From NCBI GenBank assembly GCA_902729315.2, contig LR746274.1:3933037-3997036 (forward strand): a stretch of DNA of 64,000 nt. The letters are read 5' to 3'. Below are positions 27,022 to 39,883 of this stretch, piece after piece; position 1 is the stretch's first letter, and each line of letters opens with the position of its first letter. Made by a program: the position numbers and the translations under genes. Below the pieces are notes generated by a model that searched no databases, had not been told where the DNA came from, and saw only the letters and a list, made by a program, of their open reading frames with translations. The stretch is from Spirodela intermedia. Lineage: Eukaryota; Streptophyta; Magnoliopsida; Alismatales; Araceae.

Positions 27022-27061
<40 letters not shown>
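26983..27061. repeat. Compound (CT)n microsatellite
   Basis: About 80 bp of CT dinucleotides with two short interruptions lie 360 bp downstream of the AP4E stop codon. The opposite strand reads as long RE-dipeptide ORFs, which are artefacts. Confidence 0.97.
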
Positions 27062-27065
<4 letters not shown>

Positions 27066-29009
27066 ATAGGTAGGCCACATCAACTCAACTCAGATGAAAG
27101 GTCTTTCTCGTCTTTATGCCCTTCACACTCGTCAGCCCCACAATTGTGGGAATATGAGATAAGACGGAATGGCATTTACATCATCTATCCGTATATTATA
27201 TTTACCTTAACGTTGACGAACTGTCCCTTCACAAGCTTCTGTCTCTTTTCCATGCTTGCCTGCATCTCAGCCTCTCTCTCTCTCCCTCCTTGCCTATCTA
27301 CGTTAGAGTGATGTGTGGGTAAAGCCTGTCACTAGAAGATGTGGGTGGTCTACCATCACGGCTGATGAGATCAGAGATTGAAGCCAAAGGCGTCTGATGA
27401 AACTTTTGGAGCAGCTCTGATATTTGTAGAGAACAAGTCTTTACGTTTTAAAAGAGACCTTAGCTTCATCTATGTCCTCAGCACAATGATACCTGGTCGT
27501 TGCCACAAACAATAGATGTCAATGCATTGACCAAACGCTTTGACTCCAACATTGCCATGTTGGCTGCTGTTGACTCAATAACCTATCACAAGTTTGACTA
27601 CTTGGACTAAAACCCATTACTATATATACTCCACCTAAACCAGGGATGTGATACATGGTGTGTGAGAAATTATCATCTCTATATGGAGCCACATTCCAAT
27701 CACCTTCTCTCTTATCAGCCTCATCAAGATTTCTATGCTCAAGTGAAGAAAGTTATAGGGTTAGCTTCACTGATCTCCTTCACTGTTTAATGCACTCCTT
27801 TCACCATGTTGCATGGTTTGACTTTGGCCAACTTGGTAGATGAGGCTTATTGCAGAAGACCCCTTTCAAAACTATTCTATTTAAAGGTTTCATGGCTTGT
27901 TATGCCCAATTTCCTCATTCCAGCATTTAGCTGCTAATTGCTCCACCACTTGGATCAACACTCTATGCTTTATTCTTGAGCTCATTTTCTCAAAGAAGAA
28001 TGAAAAAAGGCAGTATGTCCTCAATCAATGCCTTCTTAATCAACTTTCTCATTGGCATTATACATCAATCTATATGGTTGTTGATGATCAAAAAATTATA
28101 TTTTACTAGGATATTTTTTTTGTGACATTATTAAATCTATGTATAAAGTAATATCTTTGATAAGAGTGAGCTAGATTACAATACTTGATAGCCAGATAAA
28201 ATCTTACAAGTTCATAGGTTTTTCATTCAAATATGTATTATTTTCATTGTTTGATTTTGGGGAAGGACAGTAATTGAGAAGAAATGTATGCCCCAAATAA
28301 CAATACATTGGTCACCCATTTAGTCAACAAAATAGATTTAATGTGTCCAATTACCTTTTCAAAGTATTGTTCATTGCTTTGAATAATAAATGGCTTGTAG
28401 TTAAAAGAAATATTAATATGTTGTAACCAATCAATAAATATATCTTGAACATGTTCAAAATCAAAAAATCTAAAAGAAAGCTATAACTTTCTTATAGATC
28501 ATCAACCAAGTCAAATCCATAGAAAGTTGACCCTCCTGAATCTTATAGTTTATCATTAGCTGCCATGAAATTGGTTTTATTCTGTCCCATCTTGAAATAG
28601 AAATCCTAGTCTCTCCTCACTCCCTCTTCCTCTTGGTTCCTACTTAGTCTTGTGAAAAGATCATGATTTAGTTTGATTTAACAAGCACAAATGTAAGACC
28701 ATGATACCATCTAATTTGACTATTTTAGTAAAGATTTACTCTCCTCAACCTAAATATTAGGATTTAAGCCTTCATTGAGGTTACATGGTATGAACATGGC
28801 AGCCAAAAGTATCGTTAATGACCACATGCAACATGGCATATTATGAGAAAATATTAACTGTATGAAGATATAGATAGATCTTCATTTGAAAAAAAAAGAC
28901 TCAAGCTTACTATAAATTTCTTAGGCTCACTTTGGAATTAATATGGTTACTAACATGATATATGAAAAAGCAAAGTTTTATTGTACAGGCTAAAATTCAA
29001 GCTTTTGTT

Positions 29010-29067
29010 GAGAGAGAGAGAGAGATAGAGGCAGATAAATAGATAGATAGAGAGAGAGAGAGAGAGG
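29010..29067. repeat. (GA)n/(GATA)n microsatellite
   Basis: GA runs flank a short GATA-type segment upstream of the SBP1 promoter region. Confidence 0.95.
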
Positions 29068-29184
29068 ATTCTTTTATGTATGTCATGCATATGTAAATGG
29101 ATGTTTATTTTCTCGTCTTAAGCTCATTTGGATATATATATATCCAATTTAGTCTTAGAGGGGGGCAAGGTAGTCTCCATAAGC

Positions 29185-29381
29185 GCCACGTGATCTATGG
29201 ACCGTGAATCTTGTGTTGATTTTTTAGGAATCTGCAATCTCGACATTTACTATGCACGATGCACGGACCATGTGTATACTCTGAAGCGGATCAGATTACC
29301 GATCGCAGATTATGCCACGTAAACTGCTGAAGGATTCTGTTTAGCGAATACCTGTCCTGTTCCATGGTCTTCTGCCACGTG
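29185..29381 (+). promoter_or_regulatory. Three GCCACGT (ABRE/G-box type) elements upstream of SBP1
   Basis: GCCACGTG occurs at 29185-29192 and 29374-29381, and GCCACGTA at 29314-29321, i.e. 540, 411 and 351 bp before the SBP1 ATG. Two contain the perfect palindrome CACGTG. Clustered ACGT-core sites of this kind are known binding sites for plant bZIP (ABF/HY5) and bHLH (PIF, MYC) factors. Function here is inferred from the motif and its repetition only. Confidence 0.6.
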
Positions 29382-29724
29382 GATATGACAAAGATGGCGC
29401 GTCATGCTACGCTAGCGATCTCATCTCTCTCATTCTGCCTCTCTGTGTCGTCAACTCTCTCTCTCTCTCTCGTCAACTGTTTCTTTCTCTCTCGTCAGCT
29501 CTCTCTCTCTCTCCTCCTGAAAGCTAGGGGGGGCGCGCCCGCAGTTTGCTCTACGGTCCATCGAACCTGGACTGATTCCTCTCTCTTTCCCCTTCTACAA
29601 AACGCCCACGCCCCTGCGCAGGGGATCCCCCACGTTCTCTCCGTCCTGAGACCTTCTTCTCCGGCCCCATCATCAGCAGAGCAGCTCAGGCGGGGAAGAG
29701 GAGGAGTTTCGCGGGGAGAAGAGC

Positions 29725-32700
29725 ATGGCCAGCGCCGCGGTGGAGAAGGTGGCGACCCCCGTCGAGCCCAGCTACGCCACCAGCGGGGCTTGCTGTGCCG
29801 CCAACGGCGGGCCAGGGTACGCCTCCCCTCTGGCGGCCATGGAGGGGCCCCGGGAGGGCCTGCTCTACGTCACCTGTGTTTACAATGGTATCGTCACACG
29901 CAGATGATCATCTCTACATGGAACTCCCTCGTTAACTTCGAGTATCCGTTTGTCTGTCTAATCTTTGATCGAGAATCGGATTCCCGTCTGCTCTTGCACA
30001 TTCCCCACCGGGAGGGAGTGGGAGAGAGGAACCCCAAGAGAAACTGACCATGATGTGTTTCCTGTTGAACGATCGCCCCGATTTCCTCTCGCTCTTTCTC
30101 TCCTGTGCTTAATCATGTAGTTTTCCTCTGGGGAATCCTAGTTGCGACACCGGAAATGTGGGAACAGACGGCGAACGACCCTACGCTCGTCCAATTTTGG
30201 ATCTATCCTGGGGCACTCTCTTCCATGAGATTCCAATAGTCAACTCAGGTTTCATTTATTTCTGATTTTTTAGCCTCAGGATTTCACTTGACTGGTGATA
30301 AAGCTCTGCATCGATCCGTCACCGAGAAACCTTAAGCTCCTTACAGTTCAGAAATATTATGCCCCTCTCTCTCTCTCTCTGTCTCTTGATGATTCATGGC
30401 GCATTTCGTATCTTCTGGAATTAGTTTCGGGATACCCAATTCTCCAATCATCTGTATGCAAGAGAAAAATAACTGAATTCATTGTTTTTTTCGTTTTTCA
30501 AAAACGTGCCTGAGATTTACCCCGAATTTAGAGCTACTCAAACTGTCTACAATGGAAATTTTCTGTGCTCTGTGGTCCAATTCTCATGCAGCAAATGACA
30601 ACGTCTCTCTCTCTCTCCCCTCCCCTGTTTCATAGTTCTGCTCGTTATTCTTTCCCACAGTTCTACATTTATTCATTTTCTCAGTACATCTCCATAATTT
30701 TCTACAAATAATCATCATTTCTCTTATACATCATCCTAAAATTAGTGAAAGAACTTTAAGTTTATTTGTCATTGCTTCATTCTGTCGAGGTTCTTTCTCT
30801 CCCTCTCCCCTCCATTCGTTGATCCAACAGTCACCATACCTCCTCTGCCACTGCAGTTCCAATCCAAATAGCTGCTTAGGGAAAGGTTGACTTGACTCCC
30901 TCCCACTCACGCTCATCTTTCTCTGGTGCAAGGATCTGGGAGAGGGAAGCCTGACTACCTGGCGACTGTCGACGTGGACCCCACCTCACCTACCTACTCG
31001 ACAGTCATTCACAGGCTTCCTGTCCCTTATGTGGGTGACGAGCTGCATCACTCTGGCTGGAACGCCTGCAGCTCCTGCCATGGCGATCCTTCAGTGGCCA
31101 GAAAATTCCTCATCCTCCCTTCCTTGCTGTAAGCTAGCCTATTCTTTGCTGCTTCCACTTGCTGCAAGTTATTTTCTTTTCAATCTTAAACGGAAATTAT
31201 TTATTAGTTTCCTTTACATCAGAGCAAGAAATACTCACATTTTATTCGAGGTAGAAGTTGTTGAACTACAGATCCTGACTTTGAGTTAGGTGGAGATATA
31301 ACGATGATTGTTCTTGGGTTATTTCAGGTCGAGCAGGATCTATGTGATCAACACGGCGGACGACCCGAGAGCTCCATCCCTGCACAAGGTCGTCCAGCCT
31401 GAGGAGATCGAGGAGAAAACTGGATTGGCTTTTCCTCACACCTCCCACTGCCTCGCATCAAGTGATATTCTGATATCCTGCCTCGGGGACAAGGATGGGA
31501 ATGCCAAGGGGAGCGGGTTCCTCCTCCTGGATTCAGATTTCAAAGTCAAAGGAAGGTAGATCTTATTCATAACCGCATATTTATATCTGTAATAATCAAG
31601 TGGGACTATCTATGTTTTTTTTTTAAAATTTTTTACTTGGAAAAGCATCATGATAATCTGAGCACTCTGTGAGCATGAGATTTTGTGATCATTGACTTCT
31701 TTGATTGTCTTTAGCAGAAGAAGATATTGAAAATTTGAAATTTCTGTCCGATCTGAGAATTTCTTTTGATGCCAGATGGGAAAAGCCAGGCCACAGCCCA
31801 CTGTTTGGGTATGACTTCTGGTATCAACCCAGACACCAGACAATGATCAGCTCCTCATGGGGGGCCCCTGAAGCTTTCTCAAAGGGATTTGACCTCCAGC
31901 ACGTTGCCGATGGTCTGTACGGGAGACACTTGAGTGTGTATAGCTGGCCCGGCGGGGAACTGAAGCAGACTCTTGACCTTGGGGCCTCGGGGCTCCTGCC
32001 CTTGGAAGTCAGCGCCCCTGAACTAGTCCAAATTTGCGAATAATCCTTCAAAATTCATGCAACACTGCTCCCCACTGATGTCACCTTTGACTTTTGTTGA
32101 CAGACCCGATTCCTCCATGACCCGGCCAAGGACACTGGTTTCGTCGGCTCTGCTCTGAGCAGCAACATGATCAGATTCTTCAAGACTTCTGATGGGTCAT
32201 GGAGTCACGAGGTATCTTATACCAATCTCCCCTGTTTTTTCTCTAGTTTCATGTCTTTCTCTCCTGCTCTATATGGATTAAGAATAGTCCCATATTGATT
32301 ATATAAATTGAACCTGTGATGCTGTAGCATCCTTCCAGTGGTTATAATGAGCAGCTATCCATATTATCTTATTACAACGGTTACAGAGTTGTTTTAACGC
32401 CAGACTGCAATCTGATGAGACATCAATTGAATAACCCAGAATAATTCAGAGCTATTAGCACTGTGATGAAGGCATTATTACACAACCAGATTAGCCTTAA
32501 ACCTATTCTGAGTTGGGAAATTAAATTATTTACCATTTATTGGGAACAATACGTTGATCCCAGTTTTGATAACCCATAATTAGACGTATTTTTATGTCGG
32601 AGAAATTGAATTATGTGCCATTTCATCAGAAATGGTACCTTCACTACAGTTTTAGTGGCTCTTATATAATACTGAGGGCCATTTAAAACTATGGTGAAGG

Positions 32701-33907
32701 TATTATTCACAATGGGAGTAGCCTTAAACTTACTTTGAGCTGGGCAATTAAATTACTTACCTTTCCTTGGCAATAAAACTTTGAATGATGTTTTATTTTC
32801 TCTTAATTATTACTTAGAAGCCATTAAAAACTGAGGTCTAGGTTTTATTTAGCCTTAAGCTTATTTTGAGCTGGGCAATTTAATTCTTTACTACTCATTT
32901 AAATAAGGTTCATTAAAACTATGATCAAGGCCTTATTCCCGAACAAATTAGGCTTGAAGTTAGTTTTGATCCGGTGATTAAATTAATTCTATTCATCGGA
33001 AAGAAAAGTTTGACTGCAGATTTAATGGGCCTTAATTACCTATTATGAGGTGGTCAAGTTATTTTCCCCGAATCAGATTAACCTCAGAACATATTTTGAT
33101 CCGGGGAAGAAATTATTTTCCATTCACCGGGGAGTCATACTTTAACCACAGTTTCAGTGGCTCTTAACTATCCTTTGAAACTTTGTTTCAGCCAGGCGGA
33201 GAAATTATTGACCATATTTGGCATTGCCATTGGCAGGTAGTGATATCGGTGAAACCGCTGAAGGTGAAGAACTGGATTCTGCCGGAGATGCCAGGGCTGA
33301 TAACGGACTTCCTCATCTCCCTGGACGACCGCTTCCTCTACTTTGTGAACTGGCTCCACGGGGACATCCGGCAGTACAATATCGAGGACCCCTCCAAGCC
33401 CGTGTTGACCGGCCAGGTCTGGGTCGGTGGGCTGATCAGGAAGGGTGCTGACGTGTCAGCCGTGGATGAAGAGGGCAAAGAGACCCAGTTTGAGGTCCCA
33501 GAAGTCAAGGTTAGTATGACCAGATATGGATCAGATTAGATCAGCTGAATCAAACGAGACTAAATAAAGTAACCCGATCTTTGAAATTACAGAAGGTTTG
33601 ACTATTCTGTTTGTGGAAATCGCAGGGGAATCGGTTGCGGGGGGGACCACAGATGATCCAGCTGAGCTTGGACGGGAAGCGGCTATATGTGACGAACTCC
33701 CTCTTCAGTGTGTGGGATCGGCAGTTCTACCCGGAGCTCGTCCAGGAAGGGGCCCACATGCTGCAGCTAGACGTGAACACTGAGGAGGGTGGGCTGGCGG
33801 TCAACCCCGACTTCTTTGTTGACTTTGGCTTGGAGCCTGAGGGCCCCTCACTCGCCCATGAGATGAGGTACCCGGGAGGCGACTGCACCTCCGACATATG
33901 GATATGA
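29725..33907 (+). CDS. SBP1: Selenium-binding protein, SBP1 family (7 exons, 493 aa)
   Basis: CDS is join(29725..29887, 30933..31128, 31328..31555, 31776..32007, 32104..32211, 33237..33509, 33626..33907), 1482 nt. All introns are GT-AG and phases match at each joint. The protein carries the plant N-terminal Cys-Cys pair (C23, C24), [20 protein letters not shown], the DELHHSGWN block followed by C100-SS-C103, [113 protein letters not shown] and the end [14 protein letters not shown]. These are the signatures of the SBP56 family, a soluble beta-propeller. Plant SBP1 binds selenite and cadmium through cysteines and is induced by metal or sulfur stress; the animal relative is a methanethiol oxidase. 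The length matches the family's ~490 residues. Intron 5 is filled with degenerate tandem repeats. Upstream ACGT elements suggest stress or light control, which is inference. Confidence 0.96.
32474..33165 (+). repeat. Degenerate tandem repeats filling SBP1 intron 5
   Basis: About five imperfect units recur, each with a core resembling 'agccttaaacttattttgagctgggcaattaaatt' broken by mutations. Units begin near 32474, 32709, 32845, 32942 and 33068, so spacing varies from about 97 to 235 bp. Between them a second motif recurs ('aactatggtgaaggtattatt' type). The array stops about 70 bp before exon 6. Confidence 0.75.
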
Positions 33908-34100
33908 TCTGCTGGCTTCCGGGCTCTTCTCTTCCTCTTCTTTGCCGTCCACTGGCTGCAGAAAGAGAGAGGCAACAGTACAAGACTCTTCAAATCCAAG
34001 TGCAAAAAGGTAAGTAGACCTATGGACTCTAATCTATGACATACCCAGACCGCACCTGGACCTTCCACCAGTCTCTGTTATAATACTCTCTTAGCTATAT

Positions 34101-34106
34101 AATAAA
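34101..34106 (+). terminator. Candidate poly(A) signal of SBP1
   Basis: AATAAA lies 194 bp after the SBP1 TGA in AT-rich sequence, a usual distance for a plant 3' UTR. There is no transcript evidence. Confidence 0.5.
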
Positions 34107-37100
34107 AGGAGAAGAAGACATCTGTATCTGTTGATTCTCATCCAATCATGATATCTTCTTCTAGTGATTTCTATTAATTAGTGGATTCCCTTTGAAGTTC
34201 CTGAGAAAATTATCAATGATCAAGGTGGATCTTTCATGATTGAGAGTGGATGGGGTTTGGTCCAGGCCATTTTTAGAAGGCCCAGAAGGTGGTCCAGGCC
34301 TCATGATGTTGGTTAGTTGTTCACTTTGGGTGAGCCCTAGTACAATTCTGGCCTTCGACTTTGGCAGAGTTATTGAGTCGTTCACCTCAAAGTAGATAAT
34401 GGCTGGATGGATAGCTCCTATTATAGTACCTCATATGGATAAGTTGACTTTTAGGTGCCATCATATGGGTAAAAAAAAAAAGTATATTTAGGTCCAAGGT
34501 AATTACTTGCGTACAAGGTAAACACAACTAAAAATGGGTTGGAGATGATGAAGCATTATCAATGAGAAATTACCAGCCAGAGAATTGTTGACTGCACTGG
34601 TATAATCACAAGGGAAAGAATGGTACATAGAAATTAATCTATTAGAGATGCATAAGAGATCATATTTTTAAGATATAAGAATATATGGATTTCTTTATGT
34701 GAATATTTTGGAAAGTGTTCCACTCAATTTGGAAATGGAAATTGTCGATTTTTTTTTCCCTGGTAGACTTGTGGGTTCATGTTTTACTAGAAGTGTAGTG
34801 TTATCATGTAAAACAATTATTTTCTAGCATATGTTCCCATGTCAATCTTCCCAAGGTCAAATCTCAATTCTAATTCAAAGTTCTGATGATAAGGAGAATG
34901 TTAATAAATAGATGATTACCAGATTTATAGGGAAACTTTTTTTCACAAAATATATTATTTTAGTAAAATATTATATCTAGTAAACGGATGTTTTATGGTG
35001 TAAGAATATAGAGTGCATGTCTAATTGAGGGTATCTTTGACGATAGTCAAACAGAAAAATGATAATTTATCACTTTTCAATAAAGAAAAAGGTTGATCTC
35101 TAAAGATAGTATTAAGATAGAAGTCATGCATTTGCCATCAAGCACCTATCTTCATATAATGCATTGAATCAATATATGATTATTATATATTGATACACCA
35201 ATCTTCATACCTCAAAAATTAAATCACCTTTTGTTCAAAGAGTTGTACCACATGAGTTTGAGCGAGGTCAGGCACAAATGCTTGTCCATAGTCATATAGC
35301 CTTCTATCCTCTAAATTATTTTCCCTAGTCAAATTGAAGTACTCTAGTGAGTGTTACATATGACCTTGGAAGAATCACATTACCCATAGTCGAGCACGAG
35401 AAGGGCATTCAGTGTTTTTCACTCTCATGGCAATGTGCATCAATACTTTGCTCACTTAAGCAAAGAGGCGACAAAGATTTAGGCCAAGTCTAGGTTAGAG
35501 TCCATAAACATGAAAGAGGAATAAAGTAAGATGTGGTGCAACAGTTTAAGTCCAAATATGAGACCAAGGAACGAAAGTTTCCCTCATCTCTGCCTTTTGG
35601 TTAATGTTTTTTCATGCAGCATTAAACGTTTATTGGTGGTATTCAATGTGTTGGGAGCTTCTTTATGGGCAGAAACTTATAAACTAGTTGGTTTATAGAA
35701 TGGGAAGTTAAGTGAATAGAAGGGAGTGATGGGTAAAGGCCACCAAATGGAGAAGGTGGGATGGTATGACAGGGGGAGGGCACGGAAGTGGTAGAGGGTG
35801 ATCGTCAAAGACTAAGATAAAAGAGCACATAGTTGATGGAGGGCGGCTAGAAGGGCATTGCAAGGCCAATACTTTGGGAAAGGAGGTTTACATGGATGGA
35901 GAGAAAGAACAGGGGAAGACAAGCTGGCAACTAGGAGGCAGTACTATTGCCATTCTCTCTGGAAAGAAAAAAATATATTATAGAAAGAAAGCATTGATTC
36001 AAACCCTATGTATGTCAACCCATGTGAGTCAAGTTAATGAGTCTGTAAAGCTATCATAGAGTCATTTGAAGGGAGAGGAAGTCACCATAAAATGTGTGTG
36101 TAGACATGAATTGACCTAGAAACTAACAAGACAAGCTTAGGAGAGAGAAAAATGAAAATCCCTTGTGAGATATGACACATGAAAATTAATTTGTGCTGGA
36201 GCATCTATGATCATTTGCAATGAATCTTGACGCAGGAAAACATCAAAATGATCAAATAATTTCTTACTAACACGTGGTATGACTCAACCAGAAATAGCAA
36301 GCTAAGTAGGTTGACTACACATATTTTTTTAGGTCCAAACAAGAGTCAACGTATAATATCTTTGACTAATTAAACCTCAGTCATCTGAATCTCAAAACAA
36401 CGCCTAAGCTTCTTGAAGTATTAAAAAAACCATGAAACAAATAGTTTTTACTCTATGAAATTCATTCATAAGTATTTGGTTTTGTAATATGTGAAAGGTA
36501 TTTAGTGGAGTAATGATAACAACATAAAAGGCAAGATGGATCCTTGTTGTCTAGTGTGAGGAAGTAGACTTGTGAAATTTATTTTTTAGCATGATTTAGC
36601 AATGCTATGAATTTAAGTTCTTACTTTCTTGAAGATAATAGTGAATATGAATGGTAGAAATCGTTGATAAGTGGATATAGGCTACAAAATGCTGAACCAT
36701 GAAAAAGATCATGCCCTTACTGATTCTTGAATGATGTGTTTGCCTTGTGAGTTGACCTAAATTAGTTGACACAAAGCATACCTACCCACATAGCGCATGA
36801 AAATTTTGGCACCCTAAGAAAATAAAAAAAACCCTAGGTGAAACACAGAAAATTGTAAATAAAAAAATATAGATAACAAATACAGCCCCCTCGATTTTGG
36901 CACCCTATCATCGTACTTGGATGATGGCTTACAAGTCTCTCTCTCTCTCTCTCTCTCGCTCACTTTCTCTCTCTATCTCTCTAAATACAGTATAACCTTG
37001 TATTTAGAGTGCATAGCCACTCAAGGCTCATTTGGAACCTAATGTCATATGTTTATTGTGGATGTACGTCCTAAACACTCAATGTGTGCACCCTGGTCTT

Positions 37101-38846
37101 TGTTGGAACATCAAGCAGACTCCCTTGACAATATGAAAAGCTTAAAAAAAATTCGATTAAAATAACAAAGGAAGAGGACCTGGGAATAGGACTTCTGAGC
37201 TGAGCGAAATGAGCCTTAGCTTGCTCAAGGGATTTGGATATAACATCCATGAGGGAAGACCTCTCTTCCTTCCAAGTCTACCCAATAAATCAGGCCCTCC
37301 TTATAAGTGAGTGGAATACATACATGATTAACTACCTAGTTAACCACATAGACATGGTCACCTTGACTATGTTCATAGTGGTGTGCTTATCATGCATGTA
37401 ACTGCTATGGCTACCACTACCACTTTTAAACCACTTTTCATGTAACTGTAACATGTCATAATCTGCTTGTCATGTCTCATGTCATACCACCCACTTTGTG
37501 TATCTTGCATCATGGAATTCATTGGGCACACCCCACACCATACTTCCCACTTGGTGTGCCTTGCCTCATGCTACTTGTTGGGCACACCTCACACCATACT
37601 GCCCACTCAACATGCTTGGTCATCCACTTTGCTAGCGCTAAGTCATACCAAGTCTACCTTATTGAAGTAATAAATGTATCATATTTTGATGATGTTAGAC
37701 ACATAAGATCAATTACCAAATCTAGTTATGCTTATTCTCTTTGAAATTTACTCATAAGTAAATATATTTTTATGGATAAGTATAACTTTAATTGAATTAA
37801 AAAAATACTAGATTTAACTTCAGATAACTTCTTCTTAATTTATTTAATTTTTTATTTCTAATCCTAAGATATTTTGAGTTCTGAATCTGAATTACTTTGA
37901 TATTTTTAAAGTACTTCGGCCCTCTACCTATATCCACTCTCTAAGAATAATCTCGTTTTTGGGTTCCACTAAAGTGAATGCTCACCACAAAGCTATTCAT
38001 TTTCAGATTCACTTCTTGCAAATTTCACTTTGAAATTCTCTTCTAGATTTCTGACTCTATGAAACCAACATACAATTATAGAGTTGGGTTCAACTCTATT
38101 AAGTGATTAAATCAGGATTTAATCATAAGTTTTCTAAAAAATATTAGGATGGATTTTACTATGAGTTGTTTCCATTTGAAAGGATTGAGTTAAATTGTGT
38201 TTGGAAACTTGATGAAGAGGATGATGATAAAGATTTTCTTTTTACTATCCTCTTCTTGTAAGGAAGTTGGCTAAATGTACATGATGTAGGCACCCTGATT
38301 TCTTCAAGGAAGATTTCATGAAACTTGAATTTCATTCTTCAATTTGTTGTGTTCTTGTAACTCGATAAGCAGTGGAATAACTCTTAAATTTGCATAGAAA
38401 TTTCTGTAGAAAATATCAATTAGACTCTTCAGGAAATCTCAGTAAAAAAATCTTTCCTTTTTTCGTAGTCTCTCAATGTTTCAATCATAAAATTAGTTGG
38501 AAATGTGAACAATTAGAAACTAATAAGACAACCTTTAACAATTCAGATATTTTTCATAAGAAATTAATATACATGATCGTTAAGCATCCAGATATATATC
38601 TGAAGCATGTCACTTCAATAATACAACTCAAAATATATCTCAAAATAAATTAATATATTTACAATAGAAATTTATTTAAATCACATCAAAAAAATTATGA
38701 TTATCACGGAAATATATTGAATCACTGTCTCAACATGTAAAGTCATAACTTTGGTAGTAAAAAAAATTTAAAATTAAAATTCAAATAATATTCGTTAATT
38801 TTCAAAAAATTGTGATCGACAATATGATTTTTCAAAATTGAGTAAA
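34107..38846. other. AT-rich intergenic DNA without a supported gene
   Basis: Only short ORFs (at most about 90 codons), none recognisable. It contains a CT microsatellite near 36934-36960 and a 56-bp tandem repeat at 37483-37650, listed separately. Parts may be old transposon sequence, but I could not identify any coding trace. Confidence 0.6.
37483..37650 (+). repeat. 56-bp tandem repeat, about three units
   Basis: The block 'catac..cccact' followed by 'gtgt.tcttgc.tcatg' and 'ttgggcacacc' recurs at exact 56-bp steps starting at 37483, 37539 and 37595, with the third unit diverging. Two short overlapping ORFs across it (67 and 90 codons) are by-products. Confidence 0.8.
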
Positions 38847-39507
38847 TCAATTAGATATTAAAACTAACTTGAAGCCATGATTTAGTGGTAATGATTTGTG
38901 TGCTGGTTGGAGATGACAACCCGTACCTCTATACAGAGATGAGAACGCCGAGCTGGGAAAGCGGGATAACGGAGATTCTGCGAAGACAGATATATCACGG
39001 GCAAGGGAGGAGGAGCTGGGAAACCGCCCAACCAGCGCGAGTAACTGTTTGAAAAGCTCCGCATCTGAATCCTCTTCTCTGCAATAAAATAACAAGATAA
39101 AACAGGAATCCAGAAGACTCTTGCCATGTTCAAAGAGAGCGCTGATGTCAGCGAGACACGGCCATGCAAACGACCAGACCCTCAAGCCCCCAGCCGTCTT
39201 CCAGCTCACCATCAGTTCATCCCCGGAAAATAATTCAGGTGGGAGAACGGGCTGGAAATTAAAATTGGCGTTTCTCCTCCCGGTCTCAATCCGACGAGCA
39301 TCATTCCCCACACATATTCTATTCCTCATTTTATTGCTGATCACAGTCTTCATCACGCTCTCGGTTTCCACTGAAGAAAACCATTGGCCTGACTCGCGCC
39401 TGGAAGATGACCAAAACGAAGGTCTCCCTGTTAAAGTCGTTTCCACACGTTTACTGGCATTTGGACCGAGAAGACGAAGCTCGCCCATCTTTGTGACTCA
39501 GAGATGA
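38847..39507. other. GC-richer island with overlapping ORFs on both strands
   Basis: Within very AT-rich DNA this 660-bp island is near 50% GC. On the minus strand an ATG ORF of 213 codons runs 39488 to 38847. It includes a good acceptor-like sequence (tttattgcag, at about 39080-39090) and a donor-like GTACGG after 'TATAGAG', so it may be one or two exons of a larger gene. On the plus strand an ORF ending at 39507 starts with ATG at 39145 or so (about 120 codons) and has a strongly hydrophobic segment (FLILLLITVFITLSV) followed by a basic C-terminus (GPRRRSSP). I recognise neither protein. One of the two is probably real or recently was. Confidence 0.35.
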
Positions 39508-39611
39508 GTGTACCAGGCTCCTGCTCCTCTCTGCCCCAAAAGAATTTATCTAAGTAGTCTTATCATACTCTTTACTAGGTTTCCTGTCTTCTGGCCCACA
39601 CACCCCGTCAT

Positions 39612-39650
39612 TGTTGAGGTTGAGGTTGAGGTTGATGTTGATGTTGATGT
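39612..39650 (+). repeat. Hexanucleotide repeat (ttgagg/ttgatg)
   Basis: Three TTGAGG-type units are followed by three TTGATG-type units. A minor simple repeat. Confidence 0.8.
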
Positions 39651-39876
39651 TAACAAAGATCCTATGCGTTGACCACGGACCTGCAATTGAAAATGGATTC
39701 TTCATCCGGAGAGAGGGATCGGCGTTGGGATCTCGCTCCTCCCGGTCAACGTATCTGAAAGGTCTCCCTCAGCCACCTGCAACAGCTGATGTGATTTGCG
39801 CGCATTAGTAACGGATGTAAGTTCCCGAGCTCAAGTTACGGGAGGAAGTTCCGAAAATGCCCTTCTACGTGTCGGC

Positions 39877-39883
39877 TATAAAA
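39877..39883 (+). promoter_or_regulatory. Candidate TATA box
   Basis: TATAAAA sits in a GC-rich setting (ggctataaaaccggcgcc), the best-looking core promoter in this part of the window. The following 400 bp have no in-frame ATG ORF of note, so the transcript, if any, begins with a long leader or belongs to a transposon LTR. Confidence 0.4.

Larger units (their letters stand above)
26628..29724. other. AP4E 3' region, intergenic DNA and SBP1 promoter/leader
   Basis: The first few hundred bases should be AP4E 3' UTR. A large CT microsatellite follows. From about 27300 to 29150 there is AT-rich DNA with only short ORFs (60-70 codons) and nothing recognisable. A GA/GATA tract lies at 29010-29067. 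From about 29160 the base composition rises and the stretch contains ACGT-core elements and CT-rich leader sequence belonging to SBP1. Confidence 0.55.

Noticed and set aside
25888-27063. 391-codon minus-strand ORF over the last AP4E exon and the CT microsatellite
   Set aside because: It is the antisense shadow of a very GC-rich exon joined to an RE-repeat from the CT tract; no protein resemblance and the plus frame is clearly AP4E.
37483-37650. Regularly spaced repeat considered as a CRISPR-like array
   Set aside because: Units are contiguous tandem copies without unique spacers, and the genome is a plant's.
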